The translations under genes and the position numbers were made by a program. From the NCBI GenBank assembly GCA_964017185.1, contig OZ024874.1, forward strand, positions 18,037,957 through 18,101,956: a stretch of DNA of 64,000 nt, in the 5' to 3' direction. The notes under the pieces were generated by a model that was given only the letters and a program-made list of their open reading frames with translations, made no database searches and was not told the origin of the DNA. This document shows positions 1 to 9,995 of the stretch, one piece after another (position 1 is the first letter of the stretch; each line of letters begins with the position of its first letter). This DNA is from Rugalucina vietnamica. Its lineage: Eukaryota; Mollusca; Bivalvia; Lucinida; Lucinidae.

Positions 1-167
1 ATGCCTGTACCTGGCTGTCTCTGATGAAAGAGGAACTAGGGGACGAATGGACCAAGCCGGAACTGTTCCGATTGGGGGCTAGTGGGCTAGTAATAGATAT
101 TGAGAGGCAGCTGTTCCATTGGGTGTATGGACGTTATGCTGCTGCGCATGAAATCCCTATGTCTTAA
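1..167 (+). CDS. DERA: DERA, last coding exon (deoxyribose-phosphate aldolase), 5' partial
   Basis: The frame beginning at base 3 is open for 54 codons to a TAA at 165-167. It reads like the carboxyl end of animal 2-deoxyribose-5-phosphate aldolase: WLSLMKEELGDEW, then KPELFRLGAS, then DIERQLFHW, and a terminal GRYAAAHEIPMS. I recognise these blocks from vertebrate DERA, whose end is GRYAAYHDLPMS. The enzyme is cytosolic and cleaves deoxyribose-5-phosphate to acetaldehyde and glyceraldehyde-3-phosphate in nucleoside catabolism. The catalytic lysine lies upstream, outside the window. No splice acceptor is visible because the exon runs off the left edge. A polyadenylation signal follows 69 bases after the stop. 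The exon lies outside the palindrome, is single-copy here and looks intact. High confidence for the family; whether the whole gene is intact cannot be judged. Confidence 0.9.
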   Translation, partial: ACTWLSLMKEELGDEWTKPELFRLGASGLVIDIERQLFHWVYGRYAAAHEIPMS

Positions 168-235
168 TGGGAAAATGTGTCCTTAGGTTGTAAAACTTTT
201 TCATTCTCAATTTTAAGGCCTTAAGTTGAATGACC

Positions 236-241
236 AATAAA
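236..241 (+). promoter_or_regulatory. Polyadenylation signal AATAAA of DERA
   Basis: A canonical AATAAA lies 69 bases after the DERA stop codon in a short AT-rich 3' UTR. The position suits an animal mRNA. The cleavage site is not determined. Confidence 0.6.
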
Positions 242-589
242 ATCAAAGAAGTTAGAAGAGTTGAGTTTTGAAATCTTGAAAGACAATCATTAATCCTTTT
301 AAAAGATTTTGAAATTCCACTCCTCATTGACATTTTATCAGTTTTGAGCAGGATAATTTTTTAGCTCATGCTGAGTTGAGAATAAAACAGTTTCATAACA
401 TTGGGTTTTGATGACGATTATATGAAATGCTGGGACATTCCAACAAACTAGTGCTAGTTTTGTTTTTATTGAGGGTTTTGCTAGTCACTTATTTCAACCA
501 AGAAATGCATGAATATATCCCAGAGGGACAGGAGGAGAAAACAACCATTACAAAAACACCCATGTAAAATATAGATTTTTCTTAAGTTG

Positions 590-836
590 TAAATATTGAA
601 AATTTTCAGCATATTTTTTTTTATATTTTTCTTATTTTTGCTCCAAACATAGATTATGGGTACACGTTAGAACTGCCTTGCCCAGGCAGTTCTGACGAGT
701 ACCCACAATCTATGTTTTGGAGCAAAAATAAGAAAAATAGGTATACACCTGCAAACCCCAGTTTTACCATATAAAAGTGGGGTTCAAGGGGGTATACTTT
801 TCATGGACATGTTTTCCTGATGCAGTTACAAATTGC
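590..836. mobile_element. Family A fold-back MITE, copy A1
   Basis: The core is a long hairpin at 623-739 whose arms carry the AACATAGATT / GTGGGTACACGTTAGAAC words. It is followed by GGTATAC, a TATATAAAAGTGGGG-like block and ACATGTTTTCCTGATG. The same arrangement recurs at 18171-18440, 18884-19150 and 24967-25287 and in the mirrored arm. No coding capacity. Confidence 0.7.
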
Positions 837-1288
837 CCAGTCCAGAATACTGTGGGCTCAGTGATTAAGTTTATACAAATACCGAATATGAAGGTTATTT
901 GTTGCTTGACATACTAGTAAAAGTAAACATCGGAATTCAATGGTAACATTTTTGTATGAATAGTGTGATTTAAAAATCATGTTGTTGATGAATTTATGGA
1001 AATTGCGTTCTTTTTGCAGGAGATAGTTGTTCGCATAGAATTAAAAAAAAGGACAAAATCAATGATTTTCGCTTTCAGCTCAGGGAAAGCATCTGTTAGC
1101 CTTGATTCCTGTCCTTCTGATCAGAGTCTTCACTGTCAAAATACAGAATGCTAAGGTCATTAGCTATGGACTGAGTAGACCGTGAAAACTCTGAACAGCT
1201 TGGGCTTATACACTAGTTGCAAAGTGTAAATTATTGTGTTGATTTAGTGATGCATAAGGATTATTATATTAGCGCACTGTATCACATG
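837..1288. other. Unassigned AT-rich intergenic DNA
   Basis: I see no ORF, hairpin or recognisable repeat in this stretch. It separates the family A and family B insertions downstream of DERA. Confidence 0.4.
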
Positions 1289-1524
1289 AGCCTGTGCATG
1301 AGAAAACCAACGATTTGAGTTCCCACCAGGTCCGACACAAACCAGGCTGTACTGTGTACAGTCACAGAAGAAGGTTAAAGGCTGGAAAAGTAGAAGAATT
1401 GTAATATTCGACAGTATTCGTGTAGCGAAAACAAAGGCGCTGATCAGCTTTGCAGTTACTGCGAAGCTGATCTGCGCCTTTGTTTTCGCCTATGCAAATT
1501 GTTTGTTTTCTAATGCGAAGACTC
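1289..1524. mobile_element. Family B MITE, copy B1, with 4-bp target duplication
   Basis: It begins GAGCCTGTGCATGAGAAAAC and ends with a degenerate inverted partner (GACTC). It is flanked by ACAT on both sides (1285-1288 and 1525-1528). The centre is a strong hairpin on GCGCTGATCAGCTTTGCAGT and its complement, followed by a TTTGTTTTCGCC word. No coding capacity. The same element recurs at 3027, 5998, 7619 and 15081 and in the right arm. Confidence 0.75.
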
Positions 1525-1702
1525 ACATCATTCACAAGTATTTGGCAGCTAGACATTTTGTTTACTCATTTTATTGTCTATCAGAAACACAACTAAGATA
1601 AAGTCTTGTTTTGGACATGTTAATATTGGGTAACTTGTTGGTGGAATTTTGCTATGTATCAGGACATATCATGTATGATTGTATATAATGCTATGAATTA
1701 TG

Positions 1703-1823
1703 AAAAAAAAATCATTCATGTGTGTACAGTTTAATGTCTATAGGTCGAAGAACTAAGTCCAAGGGACCTAGTTCTTCAACCTGACTTATGGACTTAAACT
1801 GTACACACACATGTGATTTTTCT
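1703..1823. repeat. Single-hairpin fold-back repeat
   Basis: Two arms of about 55 bases are imperfect inverted copies: the left carries TGTGTGTACAGTTTAATGTC and GAAGAACTAAGTCC, the right carries the complements. The loop is only a few bases. It looks like a small fold-back MITE; no target duplication was identified. Confidence 0.6.
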
Positions 1824-2412
1824 TTTCAAGAATTTGTAGCAAGATACAAGACTTTATTCGACCAGTTTTGGGCCCAGCAAGGGCATACAAAGATGTTGTA
1901 CAGAGAATAAGAGTAGAAGTCCCGGTAGAAGTCTATATCAGAGATGCGAAAACTCACACTAAAAACATATATAATGCCCAATAACAAGTATACCTGCATA
2001 TTTGAAATATGAACATTTTGTCCATATTCTGTGATTAATCCAACTGTTCATGCAGATACTGTCCAAGTTTATAATAATACTGTTATATAGCATTATTGTT
2101 TGAATTATCTATACGGCATATACATTTATGTATTCTTGTTATAGCACATTGTGTACATTTACCCTATATGTTTAATATTTACAAAAAGTGTTCATGATTT
2201 ATCAAAAACATACTGTCAGTAATTAATTTTTCAGACTTCAATGTAAAGCCCATGCAAGGTTTTGTAGACAATTATACACTGTTCATGTTACTTATTCACA
2301 TATTTTATAGACATAATCAATGATTCCCATTTATAAACTTTGTAATGGCAAAACTTGGTTTTACAATTATACACATTATACATGTAATAACGTGTATAAT
2401 GGTAAAACCTAG
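1824..2412. other. AT-rich intergenic DNA
   Basis: No gene or clear transposon is visible. The last 80 bases are degenerate forerunners of the minisatellite that starts at 2413. Confidence 0.4.
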
Positions 2413-2610
2413 TTTTACACATTATAATAATGTGTATAATGGTAAACCCCAGTTTTACACATTATAATAATGTGTATAATGGTAAAACCCAGTTTTACAC
2501 ATTATAATAATGTGTATAATGGTAAAACCCAGTTTTACACATTTTAATAATGTGTATAATGGTAAAACCCAGTTTTACACATTTTAATAATGTGTATAAT
2601 GGTAAAATCC
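2413..2610. repeat. 40-bp minisatellite, about 5 copies
   Basis: Five successive units start at 2413, 2453, 2493, 2533 and 2573 with an exact 40-base period. Each begins TTTTACACATTATAATAATG and ends GTAAAACCCAG or a one-base variant. The unit is itself a near-palindrome (TTTTACACATTAT against ATAATGTGTATAATGGTAAAA-like halves), so single strands could form cruciforms. Copies differ by only one or two substitutions. Confidence 0.85.
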
Positions 2611-3026
2611 ATCACAATATTGTATGGACTTGAGACATTGCCCTTTTGTGTGCAGAAACAAAAATACACAGATCTGTTGGCTGTGAAACTCATATGCCAT
2701 ACATATGAAATGCTTCTCTTGACTGAGCTTATCAACAGCTGTCATCTTTAATGTTACTTGTGATTTGGCAGTCAAACAAGACTATAAAATATGTCCACAT
2801 ATTCTCAGTCAACAGCAGGTTCTGCATGTGGGTACATGACTGACTCAGTTCAAATAAATTTTCTTTATCTTTCTTATTTTCAAATTTCACGTAAGTTTGA
2901 AACATTTTAAAACTACTGTAATTGTATTCAGATTGATAAAAAGTATTCAGAACAAATTGTCTTTTAGAAGTTATCATATTAGCTGTGGCTAGCAAGAGGA
3001 ATTATTGAGTATTGTCTTATATTAAT
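2611..3026. other. AT-rich intergenic DNA
   Basis: No conserved coding sequence or repeat family was recognised here. The short open frames have no family resemblance. Confidence 0.4.
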
Positions 3027-3260
3027 GAGCTGCCTCGTGGGAAAACCAACAATGTGGTTTCCTAACAGGTCTGACACAAACCAGCCTGTACAGCTACAGA
3101 AGCAGGCTAGAAGCTTGAAATTTTGGAGTTAAGTAGAGGAGGAATTGTACTATCCGAGTAGCGAAAACAAAGGCGCTGATCAGCTTTGTGGTTACCGTGA
3201 AGCTGATCTGCGCCTTTGTTTTCGCCTATGCAGATTGTTGGTTTTCCCATGGGGCGGCTC
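3027..3260. mobile_element. Family B MITE, copy B2
   Basis: It has the family B termini (GAGCTGCCTCGTGGGAAAAC and GTTTTCCCATGGGGCGGCTC) and the central GCGCTGATCAGCTTTG hairpin. No exact 4-bp duplication remains (TAAT on the left, ATTT on the right), so this copy looks older than B1. Confidence 0.7.
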
Positions 3261-3870
3261 ATTTATTGTTTGAGAACCATTTAATCATTGAGGTTTTTCT
3301 AGGCTAAAATGGGTTGAAAATAAATTTAGTTTCATAAATTTTCTTGGATTGATTTTTAAAGCCCATGAAATGGGGGAAAAAAACACGTAAGGATTATGTG
3401 GACCCCAAAGACGATTTTTAATGGCTCGATAAAATTTTCTTATTTTTATTTTGAAACTTCTTTAGAATGTTTTGTTTGTACTGTGCAAATAAAAAATGTG
3501 GGTCACCAGGTTTAATGTAGAATTATACCTGTTGAAAGAATGCCCAAGGCTTTCTGCTAGTTGCAACTACACTTTGGCAATGAAAAATTCAAAAAGTACA
3601 AGTAGTACTATCCAAATACCATACATTTCAATAAGACTAGACATTGTTGAATGAATACAACCATTTTCAGGAGTGATCTTAAAAGCGGTATTACTAACAT
3701 ATTTGGTAAATTTGTGATTTTTTTGGTTTAATATAATATTTTGTTTTAATCCTCGTTTACATAGCAAATCTTATATTATTCAAGAACCATCCGATAAATT
3801 TCCGCAAAAAAAAATTCAGTTACAGACTGTCTTATAACAAGTAATTTGATGAGAAAATACATGCGGTTAC
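3261..3870. other. AT-rich intergenic DNA
   Basis: No gene, RNA or clear mobile element is visible; it is AT-rich with short homopolymers. Confidence 0.4.
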
Positions 3871-4290
3871 CAGAATGGAACTAGAGGACCAATGGTCCTG
3901 TTACTCCTGTAAGTAAACTCTCACCTGAGATCTAAGATATATACCAATAAACTTGTTTGACTACAATGGTCATATACAGTGGTCTTATGGCTAATTCCCC
4001 TTTTTTGCCATGTTAGCGCTGATCAATTGTGATGTTTCGCAGCTAAATCACCGCAAATTTCAATGGCCAAGGAAAAAAATAAACGTTTATCGATATATTT
4101 CGCGGCGAAAGTCCGATTATCGCTGTGAAATTTCGCCATGTTTTGCAGTGAAATTTGTTTTTTAATGTTTGTATGTTTGGGCAAGGGGGGCGTGGGGAAG
4201 GCTGTCAAAAAGCCCCAAAACTGATAGATTGGCTCAGCTCTATTATTTGTAATGTACCAATGGTATGGGAATATACTGTACATGTATTTG
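3870..4290. repeat. Family C fragment (GGACCAATGGTCCTG) with adjoining unnamed repeat
   Basis: The words GAGGACCAATGGTCCTG, CTCACCTGAGATCT and ACTTGTTTGACTACAATGGT match the start of the long family C element at 19784. The following 4020-4160 segment has repeated AAATTTCGC/GCGAAA words and looks like another repeat. An 86-codon open frame here on the minus strand has no recognisable family and I do not call it. Confidence 0.45.
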
Positions 4291-4959
4291 TATTTTCTAC
4301 CTGAATGAACAGACTATGTGTCCTATTTTAACAGGTATACACATAAAGTGTACATGTTATAATGCATAAATATACTGTGCAAAATATGTTGTAACAGTTT
4401 TGATGGTTTATGTGCCTCCATGGATAAAAAAAACCCAACGTCACTTCAGCATCACACAACTATTCACTGTCAACCATTGGTTTTGCTTTCATTTAGTACA
4501 TGCAAGCCATTGTCAGAAGAAATTCGCTAATGTCTACAAACCATATGGAGTTTCAAATACATGTAGTAAAAGTTGCTTATTGTTTTTACATAGTATATTT
4601 AAGGTACAGGTTTTTGCAAAAGTGATGGACAGTATTATTTAGAGTTATAAATCTGATAAAGATGATGTACCTGTAATTCATGCATAAGTAGTTTCTACCC
4701 AATATTTTAGGTTGCAGTAAGCAGATTGTAGTATTTTCTTGATAATCCATGGCAAAAAAAAATGTTTTCTGACAAAATAATTTTATGAAAAAATCTGACC
4801 CCTTCCCCCTTTGATACAGATTTATGCTGCAAACATCAAGAGGTTGCATCTATCAAATCTTTTATTTTATGGAGAATGCAACAGATATTCTATATGATTA
4901 ACACAGAAGCTGCCAGAAACACTCAAACTTTGGGCGAAAAACCTATATCCTTTAGACGC

Positions 4960-5270
4960 TTTTACGTGAGAGCCTTTCGGAACCAGAATTTTATGGTGAC
5001 TTGGTTTACAAATTTAAGAAACTTATAGGAAGAAATGCTTCTAAAATCCATAACACATTACAGGCGTATAGGTTATAACTTGAATGTTATGCGACAGTCT
5101 GCATCCTTAGTTTTTTACCCAATCATGCTTGATAATTACGCTGCCTTCTTTAATTGCACGCCGGTTCGTCGGGCCGCAGACTCTATGATGGCCCCTTGGT
5201 TGGGGCCGGGGTTTCTTGTCTTTTGCTTGGCTCCGAAAGCCCATCAAGTAAAAGCGTCTTTAACCCAGCA
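4960..5270 (+). pseudogene. Possible degenerate retroelement coding remnant
   Basis: Two adjacent frames carry plausible protein-like text broken by stops and a frameshift: first FYGDLVYKFKKLIG, then GYNLNVMRQSASLVF and NYAAFFNCTPVRRAADSMMA. The wording is reminiscent of open-frame tails in lophotrochozoan retroelements, but I cannot name the family. The surrounding 4300-5536 stretch has nothing else I can identify. This is a weak call from general resemblance only. Confidence 0.25.
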
Positions 5271-5850
5271 TTAAATTTGGAAATCAATTCATAGTGTCTG
5301 CGATAAAATTGGGAAAATGTTTTTAGAGTACACGATACAGTGCCAGATTTTCAAGGGTTTTCCATGAAAAACAAACAGCATAAAACTTATTTCAGGATTA
5401 TATCTTTAAAATGCCAAATGGTTCGCATAGTTCTACACGTGTTCACTTAAACCGCTTTGAAGACAAACGTCACAAATGACAGCGGGCATTGGAATACACT
5501 TTTACTTAGTGTAAACTGAAATTATGTTCACGATATGCTAGGTTCGAATTCCAAGTAACTTCATTGTCCCCGTGAATTCATTCCTTTTTCAACAGTGCAA
5601 TTTAATTCTTTGGATATTTCCGTGTACCGTCAAATAATAAAAGCTACTCCGATTTTTCCTCGCATTGCTCTTGCCCCTCCATGCTGATTACGTTAAAGGA
5701 AGCGGTGCCCTTGAGTTCAGGATAAATGCAAAGCATCCCGTGGTATAGGAAGTGATGCAACATGTCAACGTGATATTTTATATATACATTTAATAGAAAA
5801 CAAACGAACCATCCAACAAACAACAAACAAAATGATATCAGTTTTATTTT

Positions 5851-5945
5851 TATTTTATTTCGTTTTCTTCATTTTGTTGGTATAAAATTGTCCATCTTTT
5901 ACGTACGTGGCAATCACCAGCGTAATTCCATCTTGGGCGTTAGAT
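5851..5945. other. Left-arm-specific segment at the site of the right-arm 2.2 kb insertion
   Basis: Flanks on both sides match the right arm (5537-5854 with 63567-63924; 5946 onward with about 61333 inward). Between them this arm has about 90 bases and the right arm has about 2.2 kb of unrelated sequence. The left segment includes the word ACGTACGTGG. Confidence 0.6.
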
Positions 5946-5997
5946 AGTGTTCAGCATACTCCCATAGTGTTTATGACAGTTCCTGTTTGTATCAAAT

Positions 5998-6231
5998 GGT
6001 ACTGTGCGTGAGAAAACCAACAATTTGGGTTCCGACCAGGTCGGACACAAACCGGTCTGTACAGTCACAGAAGATGGTTAGAAACCTGAAATTTCGGATT
6101 TAGGAAGAAGAGAAATTGTACTATCCGAATAGCGAAAACAAAGGCGCTGATCAGCTTCGCAGTTACTGCGAATCTGATATGCGCATTTGTTTTGGCCTAT
6201 GCAGATTGTTGGTTTTCCCATGCAGTGGCTC
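5998..6231. mobile_element. Family B MITE, copy B3
   Basis: It is flanked by AAAT at 5994-5997 and 6232-6235, has a variant left end (GGTACTGTGCGTGAGAAAAC), the usual right end (CATGCAGTGGCTC) and the central hairpin. The right-arm counterpart is at 61050-61282. Confidence 0.75.
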
Positions 6232-6308
6232 AAATGGTACTGAGGATAGCTCTTGGAGAGTCTTGGCATATACATAGCTGCAAATGAGAGCATTACTACA
6301 TATGATAT

Positions 6309-6380
6309 GAGCCGCTGCATGAGAAAACCAATCATATGCATAGGCGAAAACAAGTGCGCAGATCAGCTTCGCAGTTACTG
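6309..6380. mobile_element. Family B MITE fragment B4, truncated
   Basis: It starts GAGCCGCTGCATGAGAAAAC and reaches the first half of the central hairpin, then stops where a tRNA-like SINE piece begins. In the right arm (60940-60973) most of this fragment is missing. Confidence 0.6.
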
Positions 6381-6445
6381 GGTCAGCTGAGGGAGCGGGA
6401 GGTCGTGGGTTCGACTCAAGGCCGCGTTATAACAAGACGTACATC
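6381..6445 (+). mobile_element. SINE fragment with tRNA-like B box, left arm only
   Basis: The words GGGAGGTCGTGGGTTCGACT and GGCCGCGTTATAAC resemble the B-box half of tRNA-derived SINEs. The segment is mostly absent from the matching place in the right arm, so it marks an indel difference between the arms. Confidence 0.45.
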
Positions 6446-6500
6446 AGGAAAACATGTCCGTGCAATGAATACCCCCTTTAAACCCCGTTTTCAAGAATGG
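6445..6500 (-). repeat. Family A terminal fragment
   Basis: ACATCAGGAAAACATGTCCG followed by TGCAATGAATACCCCC matches one end of family A (compare 24967). Only the end is present. The right-arm counterpart is near 60890-60930. Confidence 0.5.
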
Positions 6501-6654
6501 TTCTAAATGTTTTGTGTTTTGGAGTCGATTTTATGCTGTTTGGGCCTTATGTACGTTTTCATATTTTCAGTTCTGTTCGGGTAACTGAGTGGCCGCCTGT
6601 TGGGGAATAGCTGCTCACTCGGCTTACGATATGTTTTCATGGTATAAGTACCTA

Positions 6655-6870
6655 AATGTCACTTTTTCCACCCCTCGGTTTGTGGTCTGATTGCGCCGTT
6701 TCCTGATCATTGCCTACTTTTACCATTTTCTTTAATGTAATCTGTGGCTTTGATTGGCCAAGGGGTTTTAGAGAAGAAGATCTTTGAAAGTGGTGGACGG
6801 ACGGACGAACACCGGACGCCTGCCTATCGTATAAGCTCACCTGCGTGCCTTCGGCTCAGGTGAGCTAAAA
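6655..6870 (-). repeat. Family C repeat fragment
   Basis: It contains TTTGATTGGCCAAGGGGTTT, GAAGAAGATCTTTGAAA, GGACGGACGGACGAAC and a terminal GGCTCAGGTGAGCTAAAAAG. This is the antisense of the block at about 20,130-20,280. The counterpart is at about 60,499-60,720. Confidence 0.7.
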
Positions 6871-6998
6871 AGTTACTTGTGGCAACGACAGTAAATATCG
6901 TGCTACATAAAACCATTTATTTTCTGCACACAGAGCCATGGACCGATTTTATCTCTATAAACTTGTAATTCAATATGCACGGTAATCAATATCAATAT

Positions 6999-8513
6999 CA
7001 CGGTGAGGAAACTACATAGACGGAGACATTGGCTCTGTTAAGGAAATCTTGTCTGGGGTTTTCCGGTCACGTGCGGCGCCGTCAAGGCTCGGCTGTTTCG
7101 TTGGACACGAAAACGTAAGTTTTCCATTTATTGTCAAAATTTGATTTTATACTGAACACTAGCGAGAAAAGGGGAATTTCAATGCGGGGCCCATGACTTT
7201 CAACTAACTTCCTTGTCTGTTGCGAGTTCCAAGTCGGCGCGGTTTTGTCTGAATCACTTTTGCCGGTAAACAAAGGTCATTTTCTATATAATGACCACAG
7301 GCTTTTTATTGCTCTTTCTGCATAAATATTACTTATCTAAATGTTTAGACCGTCCGAATGTATGATTATCTAATCCTTCCCTACTCACAAAAAAACAAAA
7401 TTTGAATGAAAATAAAAAAAAAAATGAGAGAGAAAAAAAAAATAAACAATGGCTCCGTCCATATCGGCCGGCTCTGTCTATATCGGTTGGCTCCGCTGTA
7501 TGAGGGTAAGTTTACTGGCGATACATTTAGAAGCGACGTATATGCACAGTTGAAATAAAACTCACACAAATTTTATTCCTTTTGATAGTTGACCTTGGCG
7601 ATTACTCTTTTGATAGATGAGCCTGTGCATGAGAAAACCAACAATTTGCAAGGGCGAAAACAAAGCCGCAGATCAGCTTCGCGGTAACCGCGAAGCTGAT
7701 CAGCGCCTTTGTTTTCGCTACACGGATAGTACGATCCCTCTCCTACTTAAATACAAAATTTCAAGCCTCTAACCATCTTCTGTGGCTGTACAGGCTGGTT
7801 TGTGTTGGACCTGGTCGGAAACCCAAATTGTTGGTTTTGTCATGCACAGGCTCAGATGATATTCTTGACGATAGTGGTTGTGAAGTTTTGTCGCATTAAC
7901 GGTGAACACGACGTTGATCCAGAGTGGCACAATAGTTTTCTTCGGTATATATGGGGTTTCCGATCAATACTTAAGCGAAGACCTCTTTTTCTTTTGCCTT
8001 TGTAAAGCCCCATAGTCTAAAAATAAAGAAAGAAAATCGGGGATCAGAGCCGGTCGATATGAACGGAGCCATTGTTTATTTTTTCTCTCTCTCTCTCTCT
8101 TTTTTTTTTTTTTTTTTTTATTGAAATTTTGTTTTTCGTGAGTGGGGAAGGATGAGACAATCGATTCATACATTCGGACGGTCTAAACATTTAGACAAGT
8201 AATATTTAAGCCTGTGGTCATTATAGAAAATGACCTTTGTTTACCTCGCCGTGGCTCACGGCAAAAGTGATTCAAACAAAACCGCGCCGACTAAGAACTC
8301 GCAACAGACAAGGTAGTAAGTTGAAAATCATGGGCCCCGCATAGAATTCCCCTTTTCTCGCTAGTGTTCAGTATAAAATCAAATTTTGACAATAAATGGA
8401 AAACTTACGTTTACGTGTCCAACGAAACAGCCGAGATTGACGGCGCCGCACGTGACCGAAAAAAAAAACCCACACAAGATTTTCTTAACAGTCTATGTAG
8501 TTTCCTCACCGTG
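6999..8513. mobile_element. Long-terminal-inverted-repeat (fold-back) element with 5-bp target duplication
   Basis: The ends are CACGGTGAGG and CCTCACCGTG, flanked by AATAT on both sides (6994-6998 and 8514-8518). Inverted arms of about 480 bases (7000-7490 and 8045-8513) share blocks such as GGCTGTTTCGTTGGACACG, TACTGAACACTAGCG and CGTCCGAATGTATGATTA. The interior contains a nested family B element (7619-7853) and TC/T-rich tracts near 8086-8120. No transposase frame is visible, so it is non-autonomous. The right-arm copy (59074-60369) has the same duplicated target and lacks about 200 bases of one arm. Confidence 0.8.
7619..7853. mobile_element. Family B MITE nested in the fold-back element
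   Basis: It starts GAGCCTGTGCATGAGAAAAC and ends CATGCACAGGCTC, flanked by AGAT on both sides (7615-7618 and 7854-7857). The central hairpin (CGCAGATCAGCTTCGCGGT and complement) is nearly perfect. The intact duplication shows it inserted after the host element. The same insertion is present in the other arm. Confidence 0.85.
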
Positions 8514-8690
8514 AATATGTTGTAGGTCAAGGGTAAAGTGAACTATAGATTCAGCATAGTATCTAAGCTAAGATTTTAAAATGCATTAAGTGTTTGAGGA
8601 GTACAGATATGCGTGTACACAGACAATTAACTGAAAAATAATAAACGACTCCATAAAGCAGGTATATATTTTCAGGTAAAATATTATTTT

Positions 8691-9262
8691 AGCTCGCCTG
8701 TACGGCTATTGCAGTCACCGCGGCGTTGGGGTAAGCGTTGGCGTCGGTGCTGCTCAAATGGTTAAGTTTTTGGTTAAAGTTTTTATAAGTTGTATACATC
8801 TCTTGAACGTGCAGATCGATAACATTTATACTTTGCGTGTTGGTAGATATTAGTCTGATGTATTGTGCTGTACCATCACGACCCACCTGTTGAGGTCCAG
8901 GTCCAGTTTTTGCTTGAATGTTTAGAACTCTAAATTGCTTGAAAATATGGATGGATCTAGTTGATATATTGTCTCCTTTAAGATATTATTCTTAGGTTTG
9001 GTGCTTACCATCCCGATCCACTTGAGTGACCTGAAGGTCAAGGTCACGGGCTTAAAACGTTTATGTTAAAGTTTTTTGTTAAAGTTTTTATAAGTCTATA
9101 TCTCATGAATATGTGTATGGATAAAGTTGATTCTTTGCATGCAGGTAGATTATGGTCTGAAGTTTTTGCAGTACCATCATGACCCACTTTAGTGACCTTG
9201 AAGTGAAGTCATGGGTAATAGATCTCAATAGGTTTAGTGACAAAGCACAAGTCGGGCGAGCT
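8691..9262. mobile_element. AGCTCGCC-ended repeat element
   Basis: The ends are AGCTCGCCTGTACGG and GGCGAGCT in inverted orientation. The body has two related blocks with GTTAAAGTTTTTATAAG and CCATCACGACCCAC-like words (near 8760-8890 and 9060-9190), an internal partial duplication. The right-arm copy (58280-58868) retains about 15 extra bases beside one end. No protein coding. Confidence 0.6.
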
Positions 9263-9716
9263 ACGCTGTTCTGTGATAGCTTTTTTTTTTTATTTCACCA
9301 CAATGAGCATTATGTTAAATTGAACCAAATGAGAAAAAATGTAAACCTAACTGGTGTTTTTAGTTAAGTATTGGGTTTGACGTGGTTTTAAAACCAATAA
9401 AGAATTATGACTTTAAACGAGAGAGTATATCTGAGAGTTCCCCGTAAGTTTTTTATGGATTCAGTCGGCTACGGAATTTACCCTCGTCAGATTCGTTTAC
9501 CAGATGCGATATATATTAAAGTGACACATCATAAATAGTTCAACATTAATGTATCTAAAAGGTATGCTGTGATGAACGCTGTACGAACGTAACGTGTGTG
9601 GTTGTTATTTTTAGGTTGTGCCAATGTATCAAAGGATGGAAGCTAACGATATTCTGGACTTATCTCCCACGACATGAACCTCATCGAATGGATTGAACGG
9701 AATTTTAAAGTTGTTA

Positions 9717-9973
9717 ATGTGTGATGAATACATTATATGTGATGAAACATTTCGGTGAAATGTGATGGGATATATCATTGATGTGTGATGAAATATATCG
9801 TTTACGTCTGATGAAACATATCGTTGATGTGTGATGAAATATATCGTTAGTAGGTGTTGAAATATATCGCTGATATGCGATGTAATATATCGATTTGTGA
9901 TGAAATTTGTGGTTTGTATGTGATGACATAAATAGGTAATGTGTGACAATTAAATCGTGTGATGATATATGTC
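9717..9973. repeat. Degenerate 20-25 bp tandem array directly upstream of the TRIM start codon
   Basis: About 11 imperfect units of GTGTGATGAAATATATCGTT lie head to tail with 20-25 bp spacing and end about 22 bases before the ATG at 9996. The units differ from one another, so the array is old. In the right arm it is mirrored at 57585-57841. The arms begin to differ within and just outside this array. Confidence 0.75.
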
Positions 9974-9995
9974 CTAAAAACTCATATAATTAAGT

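Noticed and set aside
4023..4283. 86-codon minus-strand frame
   Set aside because: It overlaps repeat-like words with AAATTTCGC themes, has no recognisable domain, and no second copy is under constraint.
6652..6840. 62-codon frame with VRPSVHHFQRSSSLKPLG
   Set aside because: This text is the translation of the widespread family C repeat and recurs wherever the repeat does.
9629..9949. 106-codon frame opposite the TRIM upstream array
   Set aside because: It is a translation of the degenerate tandem array; the periodic HH/IS residues come from the repeat unit.
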